The notes under the pieces: generated by a model | The model's database searches: none | Told to the model about the DNA's origin: nothing | The model's input: the letters and a program-made list of their open reading frames with translations, nothing else | From: Candidatus Avimuribaculum pullicola | GTDB lineage: Bacteria > Bacteroidota > Bacteroidia > Bacteroidales > Muribaculaceae | NCBI GenBank assembly: GCA_018716295.1 | Contig: DVKC01000006.1 | Location: 1-64,000 of the forward strand | Direction: 5' to 3' | Length of the DNA stretch: 64,000 nt | Made by a program: the position numbers and the translations under genes | Shown here: positions 9,888 to 18,982 of the stretch, piece by piece | Layout of the letters: each line of letters opens with the position of its first letter | Numbering within the stretch: the stretch's first letter is position 1

Positions 9888-10682
9888 TCACACCGACACC
9901 TTGGCACTAATATGCGGCCATGGATTGTAGCCTTGAAGTGTGAAATCGCCATAATCAAAAGCAAATATATCGGTCACCGACGGATTAATCAGCATCTGTG
10001 GCAATGGGCGCGGAGTTCGCGACAATTGTTCCTCCACTTGCTCGAAATGATTGGTGTAGATATGGGCATCGCCAAGGGTGTGGACAAAATCGCCAGGGTG
10101 CAGCCCGGTAACCTGCGCAACCATCATCAACAATAAGGCATACGACGCTATGTTGAATGGTACACCAAGGAAAATATCGGCACTGCGCTGGTATAATTGC
10201 AAGCTCAAGCGGCCATTGGCGACATAGAACTGAAACAGCATGTGGCACGGCGGCAAGTTCATGCGCCCAAGGTCAGCAACATTCCATGCACTCACGATTA
10301 TACGTCGTGAGTCGGGATTGTTCTTGATGTCATCAATAGCCTGGGATATCTGGTCGATGCACCCACCGTCATAGTCGGGCCACGAACGCCACTGGTAGCC
10401 ATAGATATGCCCCAAGTTGCCGTCGGGGTCGGCCCATTCGTTCCATATTCTCACGCCATGCTCTTGGAGGTAATGCACATTGGTGTCGCCGCGCAGGAAC
10501 CACAGCAACTCATATATGATTGACTTCAGGTGTAACTTCTTGGTAGTGAGCAACGGAAACCCGTCATCAAGGTTAAAACGCATCTGGTAGCCGAAAACGC
10601 TACGTGTGCCGGTGCCGGTGCGGTCGGCTTTCAGCACGCCGTTGTCACGCACATGGCGCAGCAGGTCGAGGTATTGTTTCAT
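9888..10682 (-). CDS. Thymidylate synthase
   Basis: ThyA converts dUMP to dTMP using methylene-tetrahydrofolate. The 264-residue product has the standard length. It shows [11 protein letters not shown] near the N-terminus, the nucleophile in [11 protein letters not shown] (Cys146, the same number as in E. coli), QRSAD..LG.PFNIASY, and the HIYTNH block. The start at 10682 is preceded by GAAAGAAAA; a 29-codon upstream extension is not conserved in the family and was rejected. Dihydrofolate reductase, often next to thyA, is not in this window. Confidence 0.97.
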   Translation of the reverse strand: MKQYLDLLRHVRDNGVLKADRTGTGTRSVFGYQMRFNLDDGFPLLTTKKLHLKSIIYELLWFLRGDTNVHYLQEHGVRIWNEWADPDGNLGHIYGYQWRSWPDYDGGCIDQISQAIDDIKNNPDSRRIIVSAWNVADLGRMNLPPCHMLFQFYVANGRLSLQLYQRSADIFLGVPFNIASYALLLMMVAQVTGLHPGDFVHTLGDAHIYTNHFEQVEEQLSRTPRPLPQMLINPSVTDIFAFDYGDFTLQGYNPWPHISAKVSV

Positions 10683-10798
10683 TTTTCTTTCAATGTTCAA
10701 AAAATCCAGCACAATATTCGCAAAAAATCCTGAAACCTGCAAAAGCTCGGCACAAAAATTATCTTGCACAAAATATTGCGCATGATGCCGTTTTTTAC

Positions 10799-10806
10799 TA
10801 ATATTG
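10799..10806 (+). promoter_or_regulatory. Possible -7 element of the PH-domain gene
   Basis: TAATATTG is one mismatch from TAnnTTTG and lies 31 bp before the ATG at 10838. No good -33 was found. Confidence 0.35.
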
Positions 10807-10837
10807 CAGTACCTAAAAAACTTGGGGCCAAAAGACT

Positions 10838-11332
10838 ATGAAAGAATTTAACGTGAAGTGGAGCAAGGCAGTACGCTCGACGAGTGCAATCACATTCATC
10901 GTGCTGGCAGGAGCTTGTGTGGCACTGTTGCTTCGTGCCAACGCATCGGCGTGGAACTACCTGTTCGTAGCATGCATAGTGGCAGCAATATTGTATTGTG
11001 CCTATATGTCGCCTTTAAAAATAACTGCCGATGACGAAAAAATTACAATAAAGAAAATTATAGGCAACAAGTCGATACGATTCGAAAAAATAGAAAAAAT
11101 CACCCTGTTCCAAGCCAACAGCATGCACAGCGTGCGGCTATTGGGCAGCGGAGGCTTCTTGGGATACACAGGACTGCACTACAATCCACAGATTGGCCGA
11201 TATGCCTCATTCGTAGGCTCATACGACCAAACAATTCTTATTGAAACTGGTGGCGGAATGAAATATCTCATCTCATGCGAACACGCCGATGAATTGGTTA
11301 AACATTACAATTCCCTCATCTCGATGTCATGA
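10838..11332 (+). CDS. Small membrane protein with a bacterial PH-like domain
   Basis: The 164-residue protein has two hydrophobic segments (about 15-32 and 39-56). A soluble beta-rich domain follows, with the bacterial PH (bPH) pattern: KITADDEKITIKKIIG, then IRFEKIEKITLF, and a final L..Y..LI. The PH-like part probably sits on the cytoplasmic face. The molecular role is unknown. It is a single gene with thyA divergent to its left and the Fic cassette to its right. Confidence 0.6.
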   Translation: MKEFNVKWSKAVRSTSAITFIVLAGACVALLLRANASAWNYLFVACIVAAILYCAYMSPLKITADDEKITIKKIIGNKSIRFEKIEKITLFQANSMHSVRLLGSGGFLGYTGLHYNPQIGRYASFVGSYDQTILIETGGGMKYLISCEHADELVKHYNSLISMS

Positions 11333-11339
11333 ACAATAG

Positions 11340-11386
11340 CTTGTACCACCCATTTTGGTGGTACAAGGCGTTGTAGGTGGTACAAG
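11340..11386. repeat. Upstream operator-like repeat block of the Fic gene
   Basis: Three 11-bp arms occur here: CTTGTACCACC (11340-11350), then its complement GGTGGTACAAG (11357-11367), then a second GGTGGTACAAG (11376-11386). Spacers are 6 and 8 bp. The last arm sits between the -33 TTG (11371-11373) and the -7 box (11394-11401), a classic repressor position. The same 47-bp architecture occurs in mirror image at 12488-12534, directly after the gene. Confidence 0.85.
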
Positions 11387-11401
11387 ATCATAGTATCTTT
11401 G
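11371..11401 (+). promoter_or_regulatory. Promoter of the Fic gene
   Basis: TTG (11371-11373), 20 bp, TATCTTTG (11394-11401). The GGTGGTACAAG arm lies in the spacer, so binding there would block the promoter. The start codon at 11419 is 17 bp downstream. Confidence 0.75.
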
Positions 11402-11418
11402 CACAAATACTAAATGAA

Positions 11419-12486
11419 ATGAAACAATCTACAATAGTCATATTAAACAACTGGAAATCACTTAAACTTCAGCGAGATATGGCAAAGGACAAACTTGCCA
11501 AAAAATTCTCCTTAGAGTTTAATTACAATTCCAATCATATAGAAGGCAACACCTTGACATACGGGCAAACAGAAGTCCTACTACTGTTTGGACGAGTAAT
11601 AGGTGAAGCAAAAATGTTTGACCTTGAAGAAATGAAGGCACACAATATATGCCTTAAAATAGTCCTGTCAGAATCCCAGTCCGACACACCTTTAACGGAA
11701 ACATTTATCCGACAGATACACAAGACCCTGCTTCGTGAGGACTATAAGGTGTATCGCAACCTTCCTGGCGGCATATCAACATCATATACTGTACATGCCG
11801 GTTGCTATAAAACAAGGCCTAACTCTGTTATAACGCTGTCGGGAGAACGATTTGAATATGCCAGCCCCGAAGAAACTCCATTATTGATGGCCGACCTTGT
11901 TCAATGGTATAACGATGAAGAACGTAAAGGCGAACTCAACCCTCTCGAACTCGCCGCAATGTTTCACTACAGATATATCAGAATTCACCCATTCGAGGAT
12001 GGAAATGGTCGCATCGCACGCCTTATAATGAATTATATCCTCGCACGGCATGATTATCCACTCATTGTTGTCCCGACAAAAAACAAGCAAGCATACCTCG
12101 AAGCCCTTGCAATGGCGGATAATGCCGTAGGCAAGCTACCAATATCAGGAGCAAACGCCGGGCTTGACCAAATACAGCCGTTTGTTGATTATATCGAGAA
12201 ACTAATGGTTGTCGAGATGCAGACCGACATGGCAATAGCAAATGGGACTGGTGGGCAATGGTGGTATAACGGCGGTTGGGTGACATTCAAAAATCCGACT
12301 GCAATTGGCATAATCGACAAAATGCAAAAAGATCCACACATTACAATCAGGAAATTGGCCGAAGAACTGGCTGTTAATACTTCTGCAATTCAAAAACATG
12401 TGAAAACGATGAAAGACCGAGGATACATCATACGCGAGGGTTCTGCAACAAAAGGTACATGGAGAGTACTGCTTACCCAACTATGA
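11419..12486 (+). CDS. Fic family protein with N-terminal inhibitory helix and C-terminal winged helix
   Basis: The 355-residue protein carries the full Fic active-site motif HPFEDGNGR (residues 190-198), used to transfer AMP or another phosphate-containing group to target side chains. The autoinhibitory motif (S/T)xxxE(G/N) is present as SNHIEG (38-43), so this is a class II Fic whose inhibitory Glu42 would block ATP. Residues about 290-355 form a winged-helix DNA-binding domain (TIRKLAEELAVNTSAIQKHVKTMKDRGYI). I chose ATG 11419 because a GTG further upstream (11377) lies inside the promoter and repeat block. The DNA-binding domain plus palindromic arms around the promoter suggest autoregulation. 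It is AT-richer than its neighbours, consistent with transfer. The target is unknown. Confidence 0.9.
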   Translation: MKQSTIVILNNWKSLKLQRDMAKDKLAKKFSLEFNYNSNHIEGNTLTYGQTEVLLLFGRVIGEAKMFDLEEMKAHNICLKIVLSESQSDTPLTETFIRQIHKTLLREDYKVYRNLPGGISTSYTVHAGCYKTRPNSVITLSGERFEYASPEETPLLMADLVQWYNDEERKGELNPLELAAMFHYRYIRIHPFEDGNGRIARLIMNYILARHDYPLIVVPTKNKQAYLEALAMADNAVGKLPISGANAGLDQIQPFVDYIEKLMVVEMQTDMAIANGTGGQWWYNGGWVTFKNPTAIGIIDKMQKDPHITIRKLAEELAVNTSAIQKHVKTMKDRGYIIREGSATKGTWRVLLTQL

Positions 12487-12487
12487 C

Positions 12488-12534
12488 CTTGTACCACCTG
12501 GCGCAGCTTGCACCACCTAATTTGGTGGTACAAG
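12488..12534. repeat. Downstream mirror-image operator-like repeat block
   Basis: CTTGTACCACC (12488-12498), 8 bp, CTTGCACCACC (12507-12517), 6 bp, GGTGGTACAAG (12524-12534). Arm order and spacings are the exact mirror of 11340-11386, while spacer sequences are not conserved. It begins 2 bp after the Fic stop codon. The inner palindrome could also form a terminator-like hairpin. Confidence 0.85.
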
Positions 12535-12578
12535 CTAACTGAAATGAATTTCCATTACTGCAAAAAACACATAATACA

Positions 12579-13370
12579 ATGAAAACCTTCAAGAAAATAA
12601 AACACCTGCGTTCATGCCTCGCAACCGCGCTGTGCTGCCTGACATTCATCGCGGCATCGGCACAAAGCCAGTACAGCGAAACAGTGCTCGACGGCCCGTT
12701 TATCGAAAACGACACCATTTTCCTGCGCAAAGTCAAAGTTTACTATGACGGCAAATACAGCCACACCAACAAGCTGTATATCGAGCCAAGGCACGACAAG
12801 GACACCTACCTCAAGAATTTATTCGCAATAATCTACCCCAGCGATTCGACCCAAATAAAAGAAGGCATCGAGAGGCTCAACAAAAAATATAAATTGCCCA
12901 AATACAGCAAAACAGGTATGCCCAACGGGACTTTCTTCCCATTGCACAAATACAATGGAAAATACTACTTATACTCGCCGCAACAATGCCCCTGGGTAGG
13001 TTTAAAAATATTATCGGGACAATACCTGATAATGCAAGATTTCGACGGCTTCTACCCCACTGGGATAACCGAGCTGACGCAGACCTCGCCCACATCGTGG
13101 CACGTCAGTGCCGATGCCGACTCTTACGATTATGGCTACAGTATGCCATACGCCAACCTCGACATTTACCTCATCGATGCCGACAGGGGGATTTACCTGT
13201 GGTACGACCATAAGCCGAATCGGTATGCATACGAGTTGGTCGTAGATATTGAGCATGCCACCGAATTCGACATGATAGTGTGGCATACGATAGAATTGAC
13301 CGATGAGTTCGACGAATTTGAGAAGATAGATTACCACAAAATCTTGAGGCTGCGGCAATTAGTGCCTTAA
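12579..13370 (+). CDS. Secreted protein of unknown function
   Basis: The 263-residue protein has a signal peptide (basic start, hydrophobic stretch CLATALCCLTFIAASAQ, cleavage after about residue 29). The mature part is rich in Tyr, Asp and Lys, with alternating aromatic residues suggesting a beta-rich fold. No family was recognised. It ends 2 bp from the convergent polyferredoxin gene. No clear promoter was seen between the Fic repeat block and this start, so readthrough from the Fic gene is possible. Confidence 0.75.
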   Translation: MKTFKKIKHLRSCLATALCCLTFIAASAQSQYSETVLDGPFIENDTIFLRKVKVYYDGKYSHTNKLYIEPRHDKDTYLKNLFAIIYPSDSTQIKEGIERLNKKYKLPKYSKTGMPNGTFFPLHKYNGKYYLYSPQQCPWVGLKILSGQYLIMQDFDGFYPTGITELTQTSPTSWHVSADADSYDYGYSMPYANLDIYLIDADRGIYLWYDHKPNRYAYELVVDIEHATEFDMIVWHTIELTDEFDEFEKIDYHKILRLRQLVP

Positions 13371-13372
13371 GC

Positions 13373-14290
13373 CTACTTTGTGCCTTTGCGGCGAGGTTCC
13401 AAGGTGGTTTCCAACGCATTGCCTCGGGGCTGGTCGAGCGTCATTTGTGGCAGCTTGCGGTCGATTTGCTGCATAAGCGGAGTGGAAAGCCGCTTGCGAT
13501 TGGCAGTAAAACGTATTGCACTATCGTTGCAAGCTGCCGAGCAATTCATGCACAGCACACAGCGACTATAGTCGATGGTGTGCGCCTTGGCATCGATGCA
13601 CGAAGCCTTGCACACATCTTCGCAACGCCCGCAGTTGGTGCACGTGTCGGGGTCGATTTCAAGTTGGTAAAGCGATATGCGGCTCACTATGCTCAATGCC
13701 GAGCCTACGGGGCATACCGTATTGCAAAACGTGCGCCCGTTTTTAAATGCCAGCGCAGCCACCACGAGCATTGTCACTACCGACAACGCCACACCAGTCA
13801 GCCCTGGCAGCACTACCTCGCCCAACAAAGTGTCAGACACAGGCGACAAAAAATTATTGATAACGTTGGCATATACCAGATATGGATCGATGATTTCGGG
13901 AAGGAACATCTGCCCTGCAAGCACGCACACAACAACCACCCCAAGCACCACATACCGCATTCGATTTTCGGCTCGTGAATACCTGTAAGGGCGCAAACTG
14001 CCATCACGGTTACGGCGAGCCAACCTGCCTATGCGTCCCGCCACATCTTGTATCACGCCAAGCGGGCACACAGTCGAACAATATGCCCGGCCTATAAGCA
14101 ATGTCACCACAAGCCAAAACAGGCATGCTCCAGCCGAAAGCGACAACACCGCTGGCATCAGTTGCATTTGGCACGTCCACCCTATCCACGAAGCCCATTC
14201 GGGGTCGTAGCAGAGCAATGCTGCCGTAAGCAGCGCAAAAAAAGCCACCGAAAATACTATGCGCAATATTTTCAAACGTTTCATCATCAC
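13373..14290 (-). CDS. Membrane polyferredoxin (NapH/RdxA-like 4Fe-4S protein)
   Basis: The 305-residue protein has about four to five membrane segments and two CxxxCP motifs in loops (AYCSTVCPLG and TFCNTVCPVG), typical of the NapH/NosR/RdxA family. Two ferredoxin clusters follow at about 215-262 (CTNCGRCEDVC and CVLCMNCSAAC). It probably passes electrons between quinol or membrane partners and soluble proteins. No reductase partner is adjacent, so the pathway cannot be assigned. Three Met codons in a row make the exact start uncertain by two residues. Confidence 0.85.
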   Translation of the reverse strand: MMMKRLKILRIVFSVAFFALLTAALLCYDPEWASWIGWTCQMQLMPAVLSLSAGACLFWLVVTLLIGRAYCSTVCPLGVIQDVAGRIGRLARRNRDGSLRPYRYSRAENRMRYVVLGVVVVCVLAGQMFLPEIIDPYLVYANVINNFLSPVSDTLLGEVVLPGLTGVALSVVTMLVVAALAFKNGRTFCNTVCPVGSALSIVSRISLYQLEIDPDTCTNCGRCEDVCKASCIDAKAHTIDYSRCVLCMNCSAACNDSAIRFTANRKRLSTPLMQQIDRKLPQMTLDQPRGNALETTLEPRRKGTK

Positions 14291-14332
14291 TTGTGTGCAT
14301 TAATTGCCGTTATTATAGGCCTTTGTTTCCCA

Positions 14333-14363
14333 CAAAAGTAATAAATACACACAGTAATTGCAA
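14333..14363 (-). promoter_or_regulatory. Promoter of the polyferredoxin gene
   Basis: On the minus strand: TTG (14363-14361), 20 bp, TACTTTTG (14340-14333), an exact match to the Bacteroidota consensus. It lies 43 bp before the start codon. Confidence 0.8.
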
Positions 14364-14411
14364 CTTTTCGCCATGCTGCCACAGCAGCATTCATGCTACG
14401 CAACATAAAAT

Positions 14412-14421
14412 TAGTTCACTA
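14412..14421. promoter_or_regulatory. Possible MarR operator (TAGT-TC-ACTA)
   Basis: TAGTTCACTA is an interrupted palindrome immediately upstream of the marR promoter. The complementary sequence TAGTGAACTA reappears at 18983-18992, just past the end of the efflux operon, overlapping another -7-like box. Assignment to MarR is inference. Confidence 0.4.
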
Positions 14422-14445
14422 TTTTACCATTTCACAGAAATTACA

Positions 14446-14453
14446 TATCTTTG
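14446..14453 (+). promoter_or_regulatory. -7 element of the efflux operon
   Basis: TATCTTTG lies 24 bp before the marR start at 14478. A T-rich stretch replaces a clear -33 TTTG. Confidence 0.7.
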
Positions 14454-14477
14454 CACCCGCAATAGGGAAATTTTTGT

Positions 14478-14915
14478 ATGGAAGGTGATGAAGCCAGAAA
14501 ACTGGCATACGACGTAATGCGCACTCGCAGGGCTTTCAAACAGGCGTTATGCAAATCGATGCGAAAGCATGGCGTGGGCCTGACATTCGAGATGCTGCAA
14601 GTAATCAACAGCCTTTGGCAAGAAGAGGGCGTGAGCCAACAGACACTTGCCGAACGCATATCTAAAAACAAAGCAAGCCTCACTGCCTTGATTTCCAACT
14701 TGGAGGGAAAAGGATACATCTACCGCAAGGCAAGCGAAACAGACCGTCGCAACAAGCATGTATTCCTCACCGAGAAGGGGAAAATGCTTCGAGAAACCGT
14801 CCGCCCGGCAATCGATGATGTTTACGGATTTGTCGAAAAGGAAATAGGAGTTGAAAATATCAAGATTTACCAAAGTTTATTCATTCGACTGTATGGTATC
14901 GTTGAAAGTTTTTAA
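14478..14915 (+). CDS. MarR family transcriptional regulator
   Basis: The 145-residue protein has the MarR winged-helix layout. An N-terminal dimerisation helix is followed by the HTH at about 55-85 (VSQQTLAERISKNKASLTALISNLEGKGY), with the wing IYRKASETDRRNKHVFLTEKG containing the conserved D.R. It starts the operon and its 3' end overlaps the TolC-like gene, so it probably represses its own efflux pump and is relieved by a small lipophilic or phenolic ligand, as in EmrR/MarR systems. The ligand is not predictable here. Confidence 0.9.
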   Translation: MEGDEARKLAYDVMRTRRAFKQALCKSMRKHGVGLTFEMLQVINSLWQEEGVSQQTLAERISKNKASLTALISNLEGKGYIYRKASETDRRNKHVFLTEKGKMLRETVRPAIDDVYGFVEKEIGVENIKIYQSLFIRLYGIVESF

Positions 14916-16206
14916 ATCGTTAATAATATTGCTGCTTCTACTGCAATGCGGCACAGGCAACACGGCAGGAACAATGTTCCTCACAGTTGACAGCCTGTTC
15001 AGCCTCGGCATAGCAAGCAACTTGCAGTTGCGAGCTGCCATGCTCGAAGAGCGCATGGCCGGGCTTCGCAGCAAGGCGGCACGAAATGCACTACTACCCG
15101 AGGTGACCGTTGACCTGCAAGCAGGATACATAGGGCAGCCGATAGTGTTTCAACGAGGATTGACCGGCGCAACACGTCCCGAATCGCCCGATTGGCTGCA
15201 AAATTACGCCGTGAGCATCGACCAACCGATATACCACGGCGGACGAATAAAAACAGCCATCAGGCAAGCCGAAATTGAGCAAAACATTGCCGCCTTGCAG
15301 ACTTCCGACAATGAAGCCGACATAAAGCTCGCATTGCTACAGCAATACATGAACCTCTTCAGTTACTACAAGCAACGGGAAGTGTTACAACGCAACATCG
15401 AGGAATCGGAAATGCGGCTCAAAGACATCAGGAAAATGAAAGAAGAGGGCATCATAACCAACAACGATGTGCTGCGGAGCGAGTTGCAACTCACCAACGA
15501 CCGATTGGCACTCACCGAGGCCGAAAACAACATTGAATTGTGTTCAATGCAACTCGACATATTGCTGGGCATCGACGAAACGTTGCTCATCGTCCCCGAC
15601 ACCACACTGCTTGCACAAACCGTCATGTTGCCTGGCTACGAAAATTGCGTGGCCGATGCCTACCAAAACAACCCAAAGATGCAGATAGCACGGCAACAAA
15701 ACGCGTTGGCACAGACACAGACACAAGCGGCGCGCAACGAATACTTGCCCAAAATATCGCTTTATGCCAACAACACTCTTGCTCGCCCAATAACCCGCAC
15801 AATGGCCGACCAATTCAGCAACAGTTGGAATGTAGGTGTAAAGATAAGTTACTCATTGTCATCGCTATACAAAAACAGAAAGAATGTGAGCGAACGGCGG
15901 AGCAACGAATTATACTACCGAAACGAGGAAGAACGCATGAAACAATCATTGCGGATAACGATACGCCAAGCCTACCTCGACCATGCCGAAGCCCTGCAAC
16001 GAGTCAATGCATTGAACCTGTCGGTGCAACAAGCACGAGAAAACTACAGAATCGTGCAAAACCGCTACTTGGGGCAACTTGCAATACTCACCGACCTGCT
16101 CGATGCAAACAATGTGCTGCTCTCGGCCGAATTGGAGCTCACCGTTGCCAGGGTGACGGCATTATACACTTATTACGAACTACTTAACGCCTGTGGGCGG
16201 TTATAA
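14893..16206 (+). CDS. TolC family outer-membrane efflux protein
   Basis: The 437-residue protein has a signal peptide (VFKSLIILLLLLQCGTG) and the two outer-membrane-efflux repeats of TolC proteins, with long amphipathic helices. It would form the trimeric channel of a tripartite pump with the next two gene products. I chose ATG 14893, which overlaps the marR 3' end by 23 bp; the TTG at 14851 would place residues before the signal peptide. The next gene starts 24 bp after the stop. Confidence 0.9.
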   Translation: MVSLKVFKSLIILLLLLQCGTGNTAGTMFLTVDSLFSLGIASNLQLRAAMLEERMAGLRSKAARNALLPEVTVDLQAGYIGQPIVFQRGLTGATRPESPDWLQNYAVSIDQPIYHGGRIKTAIRQAEIEQNIAALQTSDNEADIKLALLQQYMNLFSYYKQREVLQRNIEESEMRLKDIRKMKEEGIITNNDVLRSELQLTNDRLALTEAENNIELCSMQLDILLGIDETLLIVPDTTLLAQTVMLPGYENCVADAYQNNPKMQIARQQNALAQTQTQAARNEYLPKISLYANNTLARPITRTMADQFSNSWNVGVKISYSLSSLYKNRKNVSERRSNELYYRNEEERMKQSLRITIRQAYLDHAEALQRVNALNLSVQQARENYRIVQNRYLGQLAILTDLLDANNVLLSAELELTVARVTALYTYYELLNACGRL

Positions 16207-16230
16207 CATAAAAAGGGGAGAACAAATACA

Positions 16231-17289
16231 ATGAGCACTTGGGTAGAAAAAAGAAAGCGCATCAAAATACGCAACATTATCCTCAACATAGTGTGCATCA
16301 CGCTGGCACTGATAGGTGCGTCATGGACTGTAAACTATTTTTGGAAATATTTCAACTACGAAATCACCAACGATGCTTCAATCGACCAATATATTTCGCC
16401 AGTCAACGTGCGCGTAGCAGGCTATATCAAAGAAGTGCGGTTCAAGGAACACCAGTATGTCCATGCTGGCGACACGTTGCTCATTCTCGATGATAGCGAA
16501 TATGCAATACGTGTCAAGGAAGCCGAAGCCGCCCTGCTCGACGCACACAGTTCAAAAGAGGTGCTGAGTTCCGGCATAAGCGCATCACAAGCCAATATCG
16601 CCATACAGGAAGCCAACATCAACGAAGCGCAAGCCAGGCTGTGGCAAGCCGAACAAGATTTCAACCGATACGAGAAACTTTACCGCGAAGAATCGGTAGC
16701 CAAGCAGCAATTCGACCAGATAAAAGCCAATTACGACGCGGCAAAAGCCCATTACAACGCATTGCTCGAACAACGCCGTGCCGCACAATTGCAATCTGAC
16801 GGCACTCAACGGCAACAAAAAGGTGTTGATGCCGAAATCTTGCGGTGCGAGGCTGGACTCGACATGGCCCGCCTCAACCTGTCATACACCGTGGTCGTAG
16901 CACCATTTGACGGATATACGGGCCGGCGCACACTCGAACCTGGGCAATACGTGGCTGCCGGACAAACAATTACCAACCTTGTACGCAACCAAGACAAATG
17001 GGTGACGGCCAATTACCGTGAAACGCAAATCGAGAACATTTTCATCGGCCAGAAAGTAAACATCACTGTCGATGCCATAAGCGGACGCACATTCGAGGGC
17101 CGCGTGACTGCCATTTCTGAAGCCACAGGGTCGAAATACTCGCTGGTCCCGACCGACAACTCGGCTGGAAACTTCGTAAAAGTGCAACAACGCATACCTG
17201 TGCGCATCGACTTCGTGGATATTTCACCTGCCGACATGGCCAAGCTGCGCGCCGGCATGATGGTAGTAACCGAAGCAATCAAGGAATAA
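16231..17289 (+). CDS. HlyD/EmrA-type periplasmic adaptor
   Basis: The 352-residue membrane fusion protein has one N-terminal membrane segment (about 15-37). A lipoyl/barrel-sandwich half follows (ISPVNVRVAGYIKEVRFKEHQYVHAGDTLL), then a long coiled coil (about 95-205) and the returning half (VVAPFDGYTGRRTLEPGQYVAAGQ). It bridges the MFS pump and the TolC-like channel. It sits 12 bp before the MFS gene. Confidence 0.93.
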   Translation: MSTWVEKRKRIKIRNIILNIVCITLALIGASWTVNYFWKYFNYEITNDASIDQYISPVNVRVAGYIKEVRFKEHQYVHAGDTLLILDDSEYAIRVKEAEAALLDAHSSKEVLSSGISASQANIAIQEANINEAQARLWQAEQDFNRYEKLYREESVAKQQFDQIKANYDAAKAHYNALLEQRRAAQLQSDGTQRQQKGVDAEILRCEAGLDMARLNLSYTVVVAPFDGYTGRRTLEPGQYVAAGQTITNLVRNQDKWVTANYRETQIENIFIGQKVNITVDAISGRTFEGRVTAISEATGSKYSLVPTDNSAGNFVKVQQRIPVRIDFVDISPADMAKLRAGMMVVTEAIKE

Positions 17290-17301
17290 GGGGCAACAAC
17301 G

Positions 17302-18924
17302 ATGGAGCATAACCAAACATTGGCACAGCGGCTCGACTTGCCGCTCCGACATGGATTGCCAAGCTGGGTAGGCGTGGTGACAATGTTCCTCGTGGCAATT
17401 CCTGTGATGATGATCAACGGCACCTACACCGGAAGCATACAAGAGGTGTCGGGGACATTGGGGGTGCTTTCCGAAGACATCACAATGGGCTACTACGCGG
17501 CATCGGCAGGAATGGCACTCGTTTACCCTATCCTGAACATTGTGATGGGCCGAGTGACACAAAAAACGATGCTACTTATCGACCTGTCGCTACAAGCCTT
17601 GGTAAGTTGGATGTGCGCCCGCACTCGCAGCATCGACCTGCTCATCATCTATAGCTTCGTGCTGGGATTTCTCAAGGGATTTGCAATGTTGTGGTTTGTG
17701 AAAAAATTAAGCCAGCTTGCAAGCCCCAATAACGTGCGCAGTGAGTTCTATGCCTACTTCTACCCTATCGTGTTCAGCGTCGGACAGTTGTCTATGATAG
17801 TCACGGCCCAGCTCGCCTACTATTACGACTGGAAATACATGTACTACCTCGAAGTGATATTGCTGCTGATTGCTTTGACCACCGTGCTTGCGACTTTCCG
17901 ATATGCCAAGCGTCCCATGCAATCACCATTCAGCGGCATCGATTTCCGAAGCATTTTCATAGCCGGAGTGTCGATACTGATGGCGATGTATGTATTCACT
18001 TATGGGCGGACACTCGACTGGTTTCATTCGCCTCGGCTACGCTACTATGCGGTAGCATCAATACTGCTAATGGCTCTATTCCTGTGGATACAATGGGCCC
18101 GCCGCAACCGGAGCCCATATGTGCATCTTATCCAGATTACCCGCGTCAAGTCGCTACTGGGCTACTTGTACATGTTCATCACCATGTTCTTCTGCTCCTC
18201 GGGGACACTCATCACCAACTATGTGACAGGTATCGTGCGCACCGATAGCGTCCATGCCAACACGCTCTATCTCTACGTCATTCCGGGGTTCGTGGTAGGA
18301 GCATTCTTGTGCTTCTGGTGGTTCCGCTGGCAGCGATGGCGTTTCCGCTACTTTGTTTCGGCTGGCATGTTCTGCTTCGTGGCCTATTTTGCCATAATGT
18401 ACTTCGGCATCGCGCCCGACAGCACCTATGAAATGCTCTACCTGCCCATGTTCTTGCGCGGATTGGGAATGATGATACTTTTCATCTCTTTCGGCTTGTT
18501 TGTCGTCGAGGAGTTGCCGCTGAAATACATGATGTCTAATGCATTTTTCTTGATTCTTTCACGTTCGGTGCTCGCACCAGTGATTGGTTCGGCATTCTTC
18601 AGCAACATGCTGTATTATCTGCAACAACGCGGCATCCAACGGCTTGCCGAAACTGTCGCCATGGATAACCCCATTGCCGCCAACCAATTTGGCAGCTCGC
18701 TAAACTCAGCACTTGCCCAGGGGCATGGTTTCATGGAAGCCACACAAGTTGCCACCAATGCCATCTACACCACATTGCAGCAACAGAGCTTGCTATTGGC
18801 AATGAAAACCATCATGGGGTACATGGTGATAGCAGCACTCGTGCTTGCCATCGCATCGGCATTTATTCCATTCCATAAGACAGTAAAGGTAAAAATCATA
18901 CGCACTGGCAACGACATGGTGTAA
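17302..18924 (+). CDS. MFS drug efflux transporter (EmrB/DHA2-like)
   Basis: The 540-residue protein has about 14 hydrophobic segments, as expected for DHA2-type proton-coupled drug exporters. The cytoplasmic loop shows GRVTQKTMLLIDL in place of the strict MFS motif A. It is the last gene of a marR-tolC-hlyD-MFS operon, the arrangement of EmrAB-TolC pumps. Substrates are unknown. It differs from the MFS protein at the right end of the window, which is of the fosmidomycin-resistance type. Confidence 0.88.
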   Translation: MEHNQTLAQRLDLPLRHGLPSWVGVVTMFLVAIPVMMINGTYTGSIQEVSGTLGVLSEDITMGYYAASAGMALVYPILNIVMGRVTQKTMLLIDLSLQALVSWMCARTRSIDLLIIYSFVLGFLKGFAMLWFVKKLSQLASPNNVRSEFYAYFYPIVFSVGQLSMIVTAQLAYYYDWKYMYYLEVILLLIALTTVLATFRYAKRPMQSPFSGIDFRSIFIAGVSILMAMYVFTYGRTLDWFHSPRLRYYAVASILLMALFLWIQWARRNRSPYVHLIQITRVKSLLGYLYMFITMFFCSSGTLITNYVTGIVRTDSVHANTLYLYVIPGFVVGAFLCFWWFRWQRWRFRYFVSAGMFCFVAYFAIMYFGIAPDSTYEMLYLPMFLRGLGMMILFISFGLFVVEELPLKYMMSNAFFLILSRSVLAPVIGSAFFSNMLYYLQQRGIQRLAETVAMDNPIAANQFGSSLNSALAQGHGFMEATQVATNAIYTTLQQQSLLLAMKTIMGYMVIAALVLAIASAFIPFHKTVKVKIIRTGNDMV

Positions 18925-18959
18925 CTTGCACTCGCCATGCAGTGTATGTGATATAGAAA

Positions 18960-18975
18960 TTTAAACAGGCTCTAA
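18960..18975 (+). repeat. 16-bp repeat TTTAAACAGGCTCTAA, copy 1
   Basis: An exact 16-nt match occurs at 35505-35520 in the same orientation. Both copies are intergenic, follow a GAAAT/GGAAA run and precede an AT-rich stretch. The role is unknown. Confidence 0.6.
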
Positions 18976-18982
18976 TATTATT

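Noticed and set aside
10683..10769. N-terminal extension of thyA
   Set aside because: The extra 29 residues are not part of the conserved ThyA N-terminus; the internal ATG gives exactly 264 residues and places Cys146 correctly.
11377..11418. GTG start for the Fic gene
   Set aside because: It lies inside the repeat block and upstream of the -7 element, so it could not be on the transcript from that promoter.
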